This document shows positions 21,986-33,458 of a stretch of DNA of 64,000 bases, in pieces. Every line of letters begins with the position of its first letter. Within the stretch, counting starts at the first letter, position 1. The notes under the pieces are model-generated. The model did no database searches. It was given only the letters and a program-made list of their open reading frames with translations, and had not been told where the DNA came from. Location: positions 14,164,450 to 14,228,449 of the forward strand of contig CM018052.1 of NCBI GenBank assembly GCA_008638375.1. The letters are read 5' to 3'. The stretch comes from Nyssa sinensis. Taxonomy: Eukaryota; Streptophyta; Magnoliopsida; Cornales; Nyssaceae. A program made the position numbers and the translations under genes.

Positions 21986-24849
21986 TTCGGCTCCGTGTTT
22001 TTCTTTTAACTTTAACCGATTTTTATATATATATATATACCCTAATGCCCCAAACGACGCCGTTATACTTATTCGGTGGCAAGCCCAGAGGCTGCCACGC
22101 GTCCGAGTTGACACGGAACCTTGAAAAGGCCGAGCCAACTCATCGCCTTCTTCCCCACTTCTTCCCTAGAGTTGCCCTAATCCTTGGTTTCCATTTTTTT
22201 CTATTTCGTGCCTTTTGGCTCAACTATTTCTCTCTGTTTTTAATCCAAACCCTTCCCAAATCGTTAAGGATTGGTTTGGCATTCGTTTGAGGGACCAAAA
22301 CTGGTTCATTGGCTCGGTCCAAGTCGCAATAATCAGACCTGCAACCCGCGGTTTCATGCTCATTTCTTCACCATTTTTAGCGTGGTTGGGCTTATTTTGA
22401 TCCCCTCTTCATGAGGATTCAAATCCCATTCATGTATGTTGGTTTACATGTGAGTTTAAAAGTTTGGGTTGTAAACCCATAACCTGCAAGTCCATGTTTG
22501 GAGGTCTTTCTTTGGGATTTTTGATCGCGTATATATGTTTTTGGGATGCTCTTAGGGTCTTCTTGAGGTCTTGATAAACCAAATTGGGTTTAGAGGAGGT
22601 CGGTTCAGACCTGCTTCAAGCAAGGTCCATCCATGGCTGCCTTGTGTACGGCTGATGTTTCTAAGGTGTTTCAGGTCGAGATTTTCATGCCTAATTCATG
22701 TATATTCATCCTAATCATCATATAACTAAATCAAAGGCTTAAAACAGATTCATACATATAAAATTTCTAGAGAGAGAAATTCAAGTGTTTGTGGGTTTAC
22801 CTTGTTCCAACTGTTTCTCTCTCCTTTGCTCCTTGCTTCCCACTTTTGAATGTCCTAGAAACTCCTTCAAACTCTCCTTCACTCTCGGATGGTTGTGTTT
22901 GTGTGTATACAAGCACCATGTATTTTGTATAAAGAGAGTGAATCATGGCAATTCTGATTGCCCCTCTCTTTGGGTTAACCCATTTCAGGCTTCTTCATGA
23001 GTGGGTCTGAATTCCACTGTTGGGCAGGCCATGAGTGGCCGGTTGTGTGTGTGTGTGGTGTTTGACTCACATATATATATGTATATAGTTTAAACCTAAT
23101 ACACTTTGGGTAATACACACACCTCTCCCACTTTTGTACACTTTAGACAATAGCATGCCCTATTATACATACATTTTATATATACATATTTTGACATACA
23201 TGCATGCATGCATACACATACACATATATATATTCATGTATAATTATATATATATATATATATTTAAGGTTATAATTATTTATACAGTATATATTTTTGT
23301 ATTTTAATTATGTATATTAATTGTTACAATTTATTTCTTATACTTAAAATAATTAATTACTTTAAAAATTAATTATTTTCTTAAATGTATTATCTTGTAC
23401 TAATCTTCGTATCCTTGAAATACGTGCCCAATTCTTATACTCGTATCAACAATCGGTAGTCAACGTGGAAATATAATTATCACAGAATCGACATGTTGGT
23501 GATTGCAACGAAAGTGATGTACAGTCGTCCTGACTTTTCAGGACATTTACTTAAAAGTTCGCGCGTCGGGGTTGACACCGACCTCGTTACTAAAGGCGTC
23601 AATTTCCAATTTCAACACAACAGCTTAATAGTCCCTAATTCGGGTCGGGGTATTACAAAATCAATAAAATTACCAAACTAAACTACTAGTATAGTAGAGA
23701 AGTAAGGGTCGAACCCACAGAGACTGTTGATTGTTTAAAAACCCAAAGTTGAGATTAACTTTAATTCAAATTAACAAAGATTGATTGTTGTTGATTTTCT
23801 TTCTAAAATTAAATGAGAATTATAATTAAAATAAATATTCAGCTGAATTAATGATGAATCAAATTAAAAGAGAATTCTTAGGGTGTTGAATCCACCACTA
23901 ATCTTGTAACTAGCTTCAATTGTATTAATTCTTGGGTCATTCAATTTGGATGTAAAAGACGTATTTTGGCTATAAGCCTCAATACAATCATCAAGAAAAC
24001 CATGCACCAAAACCCTAAGCACGAATCATCTTTGGTCAACAAAAATTGTCTACGCTAATTCTAAGGTCATAGTCACAATTTGTTTTCCCTGAGTTATGAC
24101 TCATCCTACGGTTTTGATGTATGTACACATATTACTATTGTATAACCACATAAACAAAATCACAGAAATTGATTATGTGAAACTGAATAATACGATCAAT
24201 GCTTTAATAAAATCCTAACGTCATACAATCAACATCCAAGATTAATTAACCTAAAAATAAAATACAAAGAAGCAATATTACTTGACTAGGGTTTCATCTA
24301 AACCCTAGGAATGAGAGAGACTTAGCCCATGATAGTGGAAGAGGAGACCACCATAGCCATGGAGTTCTTCATCTTCCTCTTTAGAGTCGTCTCCTTCCTT
24401 CTTCTCCTCGTCCAGATCCCCAAAGACGGCCTCCTTCTTTTCCAAAACCCTAGCTCACAATATTATTCCCTCTTTTCCAAAAATACCCCCATTACCTAAG
24501 AAATCAGGAAAATAAACCAAAATCCCGTAATTAGACATTAGGGGCCCAAAAAGGGAGTCTAAAGCGCTCCAAAATAGAGCCTATAGTGCTAAAATGAGCC
24601 CTGGTCCACCAACATATGGACCAAGCTTCTCTTCTAACCCAAAACCACTTGTTTTCCATTTTTTTTAGCACTTCAAAGCCCAATATTTTCCTTTTTGCTC
24701 CAAATCATCAACTTTATCAAGCTTTCTCTGCAAAAAGATAAAACAAGAATTAACTAGCAAATGCATATAGATTGGAGAAATTAAAATAATAAAAATGCAA
24801 GAATATCTAGGGTTAATACAATAAATATACACTTTTTAACCAGTTATCA

Positions 24850-27641
24850 CACATCCGTGCAAATGACATTGATACCCTTCAAATTTTAAAAATAACACTA
24901 GCACGTTGTCTTAGGTAGGAATATTTGTTCAAAATTTAATTTTATTATTTGTTTGATTTTTTCTATTTTTTTGGGATGAAATATCTAATCAAATGTCATC
25001 TTGGCATATACTTAAAAAACAAATTTCAAGTATCAAATTTATTGTTAAAATTCAAGTTAAATATTACATAAGCATGATAATAAAAATAAAAATGCTTAAT
25101 GAATATATTAAATATATTTTAATATCATTTAAGAGGATAAACCACTTGAAATTTTGATTATTAAGTTATTTTTATTTTTTAATTATTTACAACCCAACCG
25201 ATTCACTGGGTCAACCATAAAACGGGCCAGATTAATCAGTTTTTATCTGTTTACATTCATAAATGATCCAATAACAAAATGAGACTGAACTGGCCTCTGG
25301 TTCACTAGGTTTAAATGGCCCTAAAGGAAATATCTAGATGGAGGATTAGACCTAGAGAGAAGTGAATAGGTCTACTTGAAAATTTTGAATTTAATCTTGC
25401 TCAAATTTCATTCAGGATGGAACAAAAATAAATTTCACTTTGATTACGTGCTAGTTAGGGTTACGGTGTGTGCAATAGCATGTATGTGAGTTGTAATCAA
25501 AGTAAAGAAAGTAGTACAAAGAAATGGCATATAGATTTTTGTTGATGAAGAAACTACCATAGATCAATCATATCTGTGTCGAAAAACCCTGGGATGCTTA
25601 CCCGGATGCTGAATCCATTAGAAGAAATATTGAAAGATATAGAAAAAATAGTAAAAAACAAACCCTAATACCTCAAGTCTATTCATTGTTCTGATACTTT
25701 CTCAATCTCGTATCCATGAACTTTCTTCAGCGTATCATTCCTCACGTAAGCACGAACGGTACCAAAACACAACTGCGAATGCCAACGTAGCCTCGAACTC
25801 CACCAATTGTACTAATATGAAATCTACCAGATTGTACTGAACTGTGATTCAATTAAGATGTGTAATAGGTTCTTGTATTCTAAGGCATGTGATAGATTAT
25901 AAATGACGTACGCACATTTTTGTAATGATAAGAAAACCCTAATGAAGAGCATCCAAAAAGTCACCTTTCTAAACATTTCATTTTCATTTTATATCACTTC
26001 AAAATAAGTAAAAAATGCAACAAAAATAAAAGGCAAAAAAATGCACTACATCAAGGCTCACTCGAACAAGCTAGAAAGCGAGTTAGAGCAAGCACTCACT
26101 GGAGTTCGCTCGAGCGAGCTCTAGCGAACAACACACTTCACTTGAGCTAAAGCAAGCTCGCTCAAGTGAGATTCACTTTAGCGAATAACTTGGTGAGCTT
26201 TAGCGAACCCTTCACTGGACTTCGCTCGAGTGTTGATGGAGCTCACTTGAGCAAGCACCAGTGGCTTGAATGTTCAAGAAAAACATAAGTACATTTGAAA
26301 AATATTTTTCAATAGAAAAACACATGTATAAGGAGTCTTATGATTTTTCAACACACATAAAATAAAAAATGCCACCTTTCAATAAATGAATGATACACAA
26401 TAAGCATGAAGGCGAATGTTTGCATACCAGCCTTAGAATACTAGTTTTTACCTTTATAAGAACAATGAATATCTACTATAGTCAGAGATGATCTATTTTA
26501 ACTTGTTGTAGATTTGAACATGACTTGAGACACTCTAACTAGTCTAAAAAACTAGACACAACACAAGACATTTTGTCAAACGGATATGCCAACACAAAAC
26601 TAGTCTTTTAGATCTAACAAATATGATTAACTAATAGTAAAATTTTACTGTCAAGCGAAATAGTTAAATTTTACTATTTGCCTAGACAATGAAGTTTCAC
26701 TTTTTTAAAAAAGTTTGCTCTACCTCTTGCCTCATGCAAACACCACTCATGTGATGTGATTTCTTGGTGCATTGAGGCATGAGATTTCATATAAAAAATG
26801 ATTGAAAATACAAATCCATGAAATGGTAGAAATCCATCTGCACAAAGATGAAGCTTATAGCTCATGCTGATAAGTAATTTCGATCACATCTAGGACACTT
26901 TGCTTTTTAAAAGAGGATTTGTCTCCGAATTTAATAAGATTACATCCACTTTGATTGATAATGGATAGTTCTGTTAGAAGAGATCTAATCTTATTAAAGC
27001 CGAACAATGTTTCAAAATGTCGAAAGGTGACTACCTAGATTGATTGAGAGACCTCTATGGTGCCAATGACAAAGACAGTGGCGAAAACAATCTCCGACAA
27101 TGATCAAGGTCGAGAAAATAACAGGGCGACGAGGTTGTTTATGAAGAAAATAAAGAAACTGCAACCCTATACGTTTCTTATAAGGGCAAAACTGTCATTA
27201 AAAAATACATCAATAACAACTCATTAAAGTGTGTCCTTGGTCTTAAAAGAAAGTCAAGTGCGGTTGGACTTTAAAGGTTAAAAAGATTAGTCCTGGATCC
27301 TACTCCAAAATTGTTCATCTAAGGGACTTATCACTAATTTTTCCTTGTTTTAATCTTCTAAGGTATGCCCCTTTGCACCTGTATATATTTTTGTCTACGA
27401 ATCTTACTTACCAAAAAAAAAAGGTGAGCCAACATTGAAATAAAGTTGATGGCTTCTAGCACTACAAGGCTTAAAAAGAGAGTTAGGCAGCAGGTCGAGG
27501 CCCTAGTAAGCCCAAGTCAACAGTTGTAGCTTAACCCAATAAAAAGAAATGGATTTCCTATTAATATATCATTGTTATTTTTTTTTAATTTTAGCTTCTT
27601 TTAGTAACAGTCCATCAAGGACAATCAAAATGATTTAAAGA
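24850..27641. other. Non-coding stretch, no gene seen
   Basis: It starts with the second half of the duplicated flank (24850-24903). The rest is AT-rich with only short frames. A region near 25195-25310 (cccaaccgattcactgggtcaacc-like) resembles common plant dispersed repeats. The block 26045-26275 is a patch of palindromic repeats. Confidence 0.6.
26045..26275. repeat. Palindrome-rich repeat patch (gctcgagcgagc motifs)
   Basis: Imperfect copies of ttcgctcgagcgagct, gctttagcgaa and gctcaagtgag alternate on both strands within about 230 bp. Several contain perfect or near-perfect palindromes. There is no coding potential. Confidence 0.6.
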
Positions 27642-28044
27642 TGATATACCATAAAGTGACAAACATATTCAAAGCATGTCATTGGTTTGTACAGAGCTCT
27701 TCAGGGTACAGATCAAGAAAGATCGCTTTACCCAGATCAACCAGGCACGGAAGGTTTAGAGTTCTATGGTTCATAACATATCACTGCCTTCTATATCCTA
27801 CCGATATCAGAATAAGGAAATAGAGTTCATTATAGCAACTATTATCTTCGGATATCTTTAAATCCTTACTTTTATGACTCCCAATTCTACTAAACTTAGG
27901 AGATATATAATATATAAATAAGACCATAAGGTATACTTTCAATTATTCTCTTAAATCACTGCTTTTATTTCTTTATTGACTTTATCATCGGAGCGGCTAC
28001 CACCGAAACCTTTTCGGTTACCCTCTGTTCTCAAGTTCTTGACA
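27642..28044 (+). repeat. 5' LTR of Tat-A, 3' end deleted
   Basis: It starts tgatataccataaagtgac and aligns with 37509-37921. A TATA-like box tatataaataag lies at 27911-27922. After ttcttgaca (28044) the sequence switches directly into gag sequence that matches Tat-C near 61890. The last about 45 bp of the LTR, the PBS and the gag start are therefore deleted. The join shares acaa with the gag side. Confidence 0.82.
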
Positions 28045-29480
28045 AATAGTGAAGGATAGGAGGCCCTTCTGACCATAAGGTACCATTCATATAGGGGTTG
28101 GTCCCTAGTCGTCAATAGTTGTGGAGAGGGGAATGCCCACATTTCATCTTGTTGTCCATTACTAGAGCAAGACAAGGATACCAATTCCAATAACCTTTGG
28201 AGCCAATCCAGCACCGCATGAATTCCAACCTCCCGAGACTCTAGTCCCCCCTAGTCTTGAAAGAGCAGCATCCTCCTGCCAATGACAGAAAAAATCCTCC
28301 CCTGAATCTAGGACTTGGAGGCTCAAGATAAGATCAACAAAGAGTACCGATTGCGTAACAAGTCCTACCCAAATCCCCTCAAAGGGTAAAAGAGATAGTA
28401 GACTCTTAGGATCAGATGATCTCAACCAGAGGGTTCCATGCCCCTCTAGAGCAAGACGAGTTGAGTAAATTGCTCGGTAGGTTCTCCACGTTGTTTACTT
28501 CTGCCATAATGACATAAGAGCGACATAAGAAATTTGTTATCCCAAAATTCACCCCTACGAAGGGTCTGAAGACCATGAGAACCACTTATCTCACTATCAA
28601 CATACAATGGCTCTGCATGGAGCTACCGATGCCTCATGTGTCAAAATTTTATGACGAGCCTCAAGGATACCGCCCTTAAGTGGTTCCACAACCTTCCCCA
28701 AAAATCAATTAGTAATTTTTATAAGCTTAGTAGGCTATTTCTTGACCGATTCTTAACAAGTATGAAGTTGAGAAAATGACCAGTATTCTTACTAACTGTG
28801 AAATAAGCAAAAGGAGAATCACTTTGAGAGTACATAACTCGTTTTAATACTGAGCTCACAGAGATAACCGATTACAGTCTAAGTTTTCTAGTGGCCGCCT
28901 CACTTCAGGCCTTGGGCCTAGATACTTCCGGGATTCCTTGACCAAGAATCCTTCTATCGATATGACAACACTCATGGATAGAGCACAGAAGTATATTAAT
29001 CTCGAAGATACAAAAACCTCATTCTAAAAAGCTAAAGAATAACTTTAGAAGGATGAGAAAGTTCAGAAGAGGGATAACAACACTAATAAGAAAAGGATCA
29101 AAAGTCTCGACAAGAGAACAACACCTAGAGCCTAGAAAAACTCTAACTCTGGGAGGTATGAGACTTACACCCCTCTAAATGCTTCTCTTACCCACATACT
29201 CTAATATATTTAGATTGTGAAAACCTGGGGTGGCCGGAGCTACTAAAAAGCCACTCCAACTCAAGAAATCAGAATAAGTATTGTGATTTTCATAAAGAGT
29301 AGGAGCATATGACTGAGGAGTGCAGGGCTCTGAACTAAGAAATGGAGCATCTCATCAGGAGAAGACGACTAAGGGAATTTATCTGCCAGGATGGGAGCTA
29401 GAACCCCCGTGATGAAAGACCACCTCAAAGAAGGCAAGAGCAAAGGCCTGAACAAAAGAAAATTCAGAATGATCAGTAAC
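28045..29480 (+). pseudogene. Gag of Tat-A, 5'-truncated and frame-broken
   Basis: Readable pieces in changing frames match Tat-B and Tat-C gag: PLEQDD-like then LEQDEL, KFVIPKFTP, ALKWFHNLPQ, SNFYKLSRLFLDRF, a stretch ending DSLTKNPSIDMTTLMDRAQK, and a His/Cys segment (YCDFHKE) of the zinc knuckle near 29278. Many stops and several frameshifts are present. The N-terminus (MAPNLRPR in the sister copies) is lost in the 5' deletion. The product would have formed the particle shell. Confidence 0.72.
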
Positions 29481-29489
29481 GACAAAATA

Positions 29490-30126
29490 ATCAAGTCATC
29501 TTCATGCTTCACGTTGACAATACGATGATAGAAGTGTCTAACCGAGCTAGGAAAAGAAATGCTTGAGAGGCAAAGGCAGAATCCGATATCATTCAGATCT
29601 CGACCATTGAGAAAAAGGTGAAGTCAGAACCTCAGATTTAGTTATCTGAATTGGACCTCATCAGGATACATTGTCCCCACAGAGATGCTCTTGTTATCTC
29701 ACCCAAAATCGCTAATTTTAAGATCAGCCGGGGTCTCGTAGATACTGGACATTCTACCAACGTATTATTCTTCAAATCCTTCAAACACATGAAACTCAAC
29801 TCTAATGACATCAGAGTTACCGTTGCTGTTATGGCAGGATTTGAAGGGAATCTCAGCATCCCAATGGGTAGAATTGATCTACTGACCACAGTAAAAGAGG
29901 GGGGTGGATAGAAGACACTGATCTTTGAATACATGGTCTGAGACACTAAATCTCTCTATAATGTCATTATTGGGAGGCCTTGGATCCACCAGATGGGAGC
30001 AGTTACTTCAACTTTCCATCAATGCTTGAAGTATGTCCACAACAACAAAATTCTCACCGTCAAGGGTTGTCAGCCCACTGCCCGGGAATGTCATGCCCTC
30101 ACACTAAAAGAAAAGCCTTCCAAATA
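29490..30126 (+). pseudogene. Aspartic protease of Tat-A
   Basis: The linker VSNRARKRNA is followed by IHCPHRDALVISPKIANF, then LVDTGHSTNVLF around the catalytic Asp, VAVMAGFEGNLSIPMGRIDL and NVIIGRPWIHQMGAVTSTF. These parts match the Tat-B and Tat-C protease. The catalytic DTG is kept, unlike Tat-B. Stops at about 29910 and 29940 interrupt it. It would cut the Gag-Pol precursor. Confidence 0.8.
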
Positions 30127-30189
30127 GTAATTACAATACCCTCGTTAAAGAAAAAATTTTCTCATCTTCCAATCTTCATAAGGAAGAAG

Positions 30190-31156
30190 AATGTCCTTCT
30201 GAGATTGACGAGCTAATGAGTCACAGAGGGATAGACAGTGTAGTCAAACCAATAGAGGAGCCTATCAAAGTACTTATCAACACCGAAGAAGAGGAAAAGT
30301 ATGTACATTTTGGCTCATCTCTATCTCCTTCAGAGCAAGAGGATATTGTCAAATTCCTAAAGGCGAATCTTTCGGTATTTGCTTAGGAAACTAAAGATAT
30401 AGAAGGAATAGGTCCTGATTTCATCTCTCACAAGCTGATGATAGATCCAGACCATCCCCCAGTAAGACAAAAAAGAAGGACATTTGCCCCTAAATGTCAC
30501 AAAATCATCAAAGAAGTGGTTCGGAGGTTGCTAAATGCTAGAATGATAAGAGAAGTATTCTACCCAGAATGGCTTGCCAATGCAGTTCTTGCAAAAAAGA
30601 AGAATGACAAGTGGAGGGTTTGCGTTGACTATACCAACCTAAACAAAGATTGTCCTAAAGACAACTTTCCTCTTCCCAGAATTGATCAACTTTTTGATTC
30701 CACGACAGGTCATGAACTCATGAGTTTCATGGATGCTTACTCTGGATACAATCAAATTCAAATGTATCCTCCAAACCAGGAGAAAACAACCTTTATATCA
30801 GAATATGACCTCTATTGTTATAAAGTGATGTCGTTCGGTTTGAAAACCGCTGGAGCTACGTACCAGAGGCTTGTAAACAAAATGTTTGGCCTCCAAATTG
30901 GGAATACAATGGAAGTTTACATTGACGATATGCTTGTCAAAAGTGTTTAGAAGGGTGGCCACATCCAGTACTTGAGCCAAACGTTCGACATCCTGAAGAA
31001 ACACATAATGAAACTTAACCCATTAAAATGTACCTTCGAGATCATAGAAGAAAAGTTATTAAGTTTCCTAGTTTCCCAAAGAGGAATTGAGGCAGACCCC
31101 TCACAGATCAAAGATCTGATTGAATTAGAATCACCCAAAACCAAGAAATATATCTA
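30190..31156 (+). pseudogene. Reverse transcriptase of Tat-A
   Basis: RT motifs are in order: WLANAVLAKKKNDKWRVCVD, LNKDCPKDNFPLPRIDQL, FMDAYSGYNQIQM, MSFGLKTAGATYQRLVNKMF and the catalytic VYIDDMLVKS (30915-30945). The thumb-side part SFLVSQRGIEADPSQIKDLI follows. Stops interrupt at 30384-30386 (TAG where Tat-B has Trp), 30948-30950 (TAG for Gln) and 31155-31157. The fold is otherwise well kept. It would copy the element RNA into DNA. Confidence 0.88.
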
Positions 31157-31160
31157 AGGG

Positions 31161-32110
31161 TTGAATGGAAGGATAACAACACTGGATAGGTTTATCTCTA
31201 AATCTACGGACTGGTGCCTCCCGTTCTTTAAAGCCTTGAGGGGGAGTAAGGCTCTAGAATGGACATTTGAATGTGAAGAGGCATTCCAACAACTCAAGCA
31301 ATACTTAGCCTCCCTTGAACTCCTTTCAAAATTAGTGGTAGGAGAAAAACTACTCTTGTACTTAGTTGTGTCAGAAAGTGAAATCAGCTCCGCGTTAGTT
31401 AAAGAAGACAAAGGAATTCAAAGGCTTATTTTCTACGTTAGCAAAACATTTTTGGACACCGAGAGAAGGTACTCCAAAATTGAAAAGCGGGCTTTAGCCA
31501 TGGTAATATCTGCTCGGAAACTCAGTCTATACTTTCAAGCCCATCCTATCATAATCCCTACATCCTATCCTTTAAAATCAGTCCTACATAAACTTGAAGT
31601 TTCAGGACGACTGGTCAAATGGTCAATAGAACTGGGAGAACTTGATATATCCTATGTGCCATGGATTGCTATCAAAGGTCAAGTATTAGTAGACTTTATA
31701 GCAAAATTCACTAGAATGCAGCATTCAAAAGATCAATCACTACAGATACTTCGGTATGGCTACTTTACATCGATGGTTCATCTATGGACAAAAGCTTTGG
31801 AGTAGGTATAATACTTCAGTCCCCTGATGGGATCGTAACCGAAAAAGCCATCAACATGGGATTCAGAGCCTCTAACAATGAAGCCAAATATGAAACACTT
31901 ATCCTTGGGATGAAATTGGCTCTAGAATACGAAGCTCTGGATCTTGACACATTCTCTGATTCTCAGCTTGTAATAAGAAAAGTTTTGGGAGAATTTTCTA
32001 CCAAGGATAACGGAATGACCAGATATTCATAGCTGGTGGAATCGCTAAAGCGGTTTTTCGATAAGTTCACTATTCAGAAGATTGAAAGGAAGCAAAACTC
32101 CAGGGCCAAC
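31161..32110 (+). pseudogene. Dual RNase H region of Tat-A
   Basis: The first domain (31161-31690) has LLLYLVVSESEISSALVKE, RRYSKIEKRALAMVISARKL and YPLKSVLHK. It lacks the usual catalytic Asp residues, as expected for the degenerate first RNase H of Tat elements. The second (about 31760-32110) has YIDGSS, NNEAKYETLILGMKLALE and FSDSQLV, supplying Asp, Glu and Asp of an active RNase H. A frameshift joins the two near 31780, and a stop at 32030-32032 ends the frame. The second domain would remove RNA from the RNA-DNA hybrid. Confidence 0.85.
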
Positions 32111-32369
32111 GCTTTAGCAAATATGGCTTCCCATCTCAAGCTAGAAAGTGACTCAATGGTAAAAATCTCCTACTAGTCAAAACCTAGTATTGCGGTAATA
32201 CAATCCCTTCAAATTTCAAAACAACCTCAGAATTGGATGACTCCCATCATACAATACCTAAAAGAAGGGTTGCTTCCAAAAGACAAGAATCATGCCAAGA
32301 GAATTCGAATTAGGACAGCTCGGTATTTAGTTCTTAAAGAAAAGCTTTACCGAAGGTCCTACACACAAC

Positions 32370-33423
32370 CCCTCCTATAGTACTTAACTCCAGAAGAAGC
32401 CCACTACGTCCTAGCTAAGATATATGAGGGGATCTATGGCAACCATAACGACAGTAGGACCATAGCTCACAAAGCACAAACCTAGGGCCACTATTGGTTC
32501 GGTATGCTAAAGCAGGCTAAGGAATATGTTCGAAAGTGTGACAAATGTCAACGTTTCTCCTTTTACCAACATCAACCTCATTATGAACTCATCCCTATCA
32601 CGAGTCTCTAGCTATTCGCCTAGTGGGGAATGAACATTGTAGGGCCATTGACTATTTCTTTAAATGGAAGAAGCTGAACCATCGACCCACATCACAGAGG
32701 TAGAAGTAAAGAATTTCAGTTGAAAAAATGTTGTGTGCAGATTCGATATACCTTGCGTCATTATTTCAGACAATGGGATGCAGTTTGCTGGAAAGGTATT
32801 TGGAAAGTTCTATAAAAACCTATATATTAGTCACAACTTCTCCTCTGCAAGGCATCCTTAAGCTAATGGGCAAGCCAAAGTTACCAACCGTACTATCCTT
32901 GAAGTAATAAAGAGAATGTTCTAGAAAGATAAAGGAATATGGGTCGAAGAGTGCCCTGGAGTACTCTGGGCCTACTGAACTACTAAAGGAACCCCAACTG
33001 CGGAAACACCATTTTCACTCACCTATGACATTAAGGCAATCATTCCTATTGAAACTAGCATGCCAACCCTTAAAACAGACTAGTTTGACTAAGAGGCCAA
33101 TAGCCAACAACTTGTAAAAAATCTGGACTTACTAGAAGAAAGACGTGAGCAAGCTCGAATTAGGACTAAAGCCTACCAAAAGAGAATGGCTAAATGTTTC
33201 AACCAAGGGTTAAAACCCACCAATTTCTAACTTGGAGATCTGATCCTTAGAAGGGTGTTTCCAAACACTAAGGATCCCACCATGTGAAAGCTCTTCCGTA
33301 ATTGGGAAGGACCTTACAAAGCAACTAAGATCATTAGACCTACGACTTATTAGTTGGAAGATTCAACTAGGAAGCCTGTACCCAGATCTTGGAACATTGA
33401 ACATTTATGCAAGTATTATCAAT
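32370..33423 (+). pseudogene. Integrase of Tat-A
   Basis: It begins with the zinc-binding part (HYVLAKIYEGIYGNHN, then CDKCQRFS). The core follows with AIDYF and VIISDNGMQFAG. At the third catalytic position NGQAKVTNR has Lys where NGQAEVTNR is expected. Downstream are WAY*TT, PFSLTYDIKAIIPIE and the C-terminal RRVFPNTKDPT with NWEGPYKA. At least six stops occur; most sit where related elements have Gln, Trp or Arg. It ends at about 33423, just before the tandem array. It would join element DNA to the chromosome. Confidence 0.83.
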
Positions 33424-33458
33424 AAAAAGCTACCTTTGATTCACTTTTAAGTTTTTCA

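Larger units (their letters stand above)
20213..23657. mobile_element. Solo LTR, 3.45 kb, TSD aaatc
   Basis: It begins tgtcacgacctgaaaccc and ends gggtcggggtattaca, flanked by perfect duplicates aaatc (20208-20212 and 23658-23662). Its termini closely resemble those of 12725-17490, so it belongs to the same or a sister family, but it is 1.3 kb shorter. It includes TA microsatellites (about 21722-21747 and 22023-22040), two tRNA-like segments, the degenerate tandem array and one coding-like frame (20832-21113, minus). It landed 18 bases inside the Athila-2 LTR. Confidence 0.88.
9427..24849 (-). mobile_element. Athila-lineage Ty3/gypsy element (Athila-2) with two nested solo LTRs
   Basis: On the minus strand: 5' LTR (24849-20195), PBS (20189-20172), gag-protease (19926-17491), pol remnant (12724-11905) and a long 3' region (11904-9427). 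Solo LTRs at 20213-23657 and 12725-17490 interrupt it. The 3' LTR is absent. The left border at 9427 interrupts a tandem duplication whose other part flanks the 5' LTR at 24850, so a deletion removed the 3' LTR together with about 55 bp of flank. RT, RNase H and most of integrase are also deleted, so it could only have moved with help from another element. Confidence 0.85.
20195..24849 (-). repeat. 5' LTR of Athila-2, interrupted by a 3.45-kb solo LTR
   Basis: On the plus strand it runs from tgatctgtcg next to the PBS to ccagttatca at 24849, with TGAT...ATCA termini. Without the insertion it is about 1.2 kb. The part after the insertion includes the gggtcgaacccacagagac segment typical near the end of Athila LTRs. 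Sequence from 24850 onward matches host flank also present at 9206-9260, which fixes the outer border. Confidence 0.82.
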
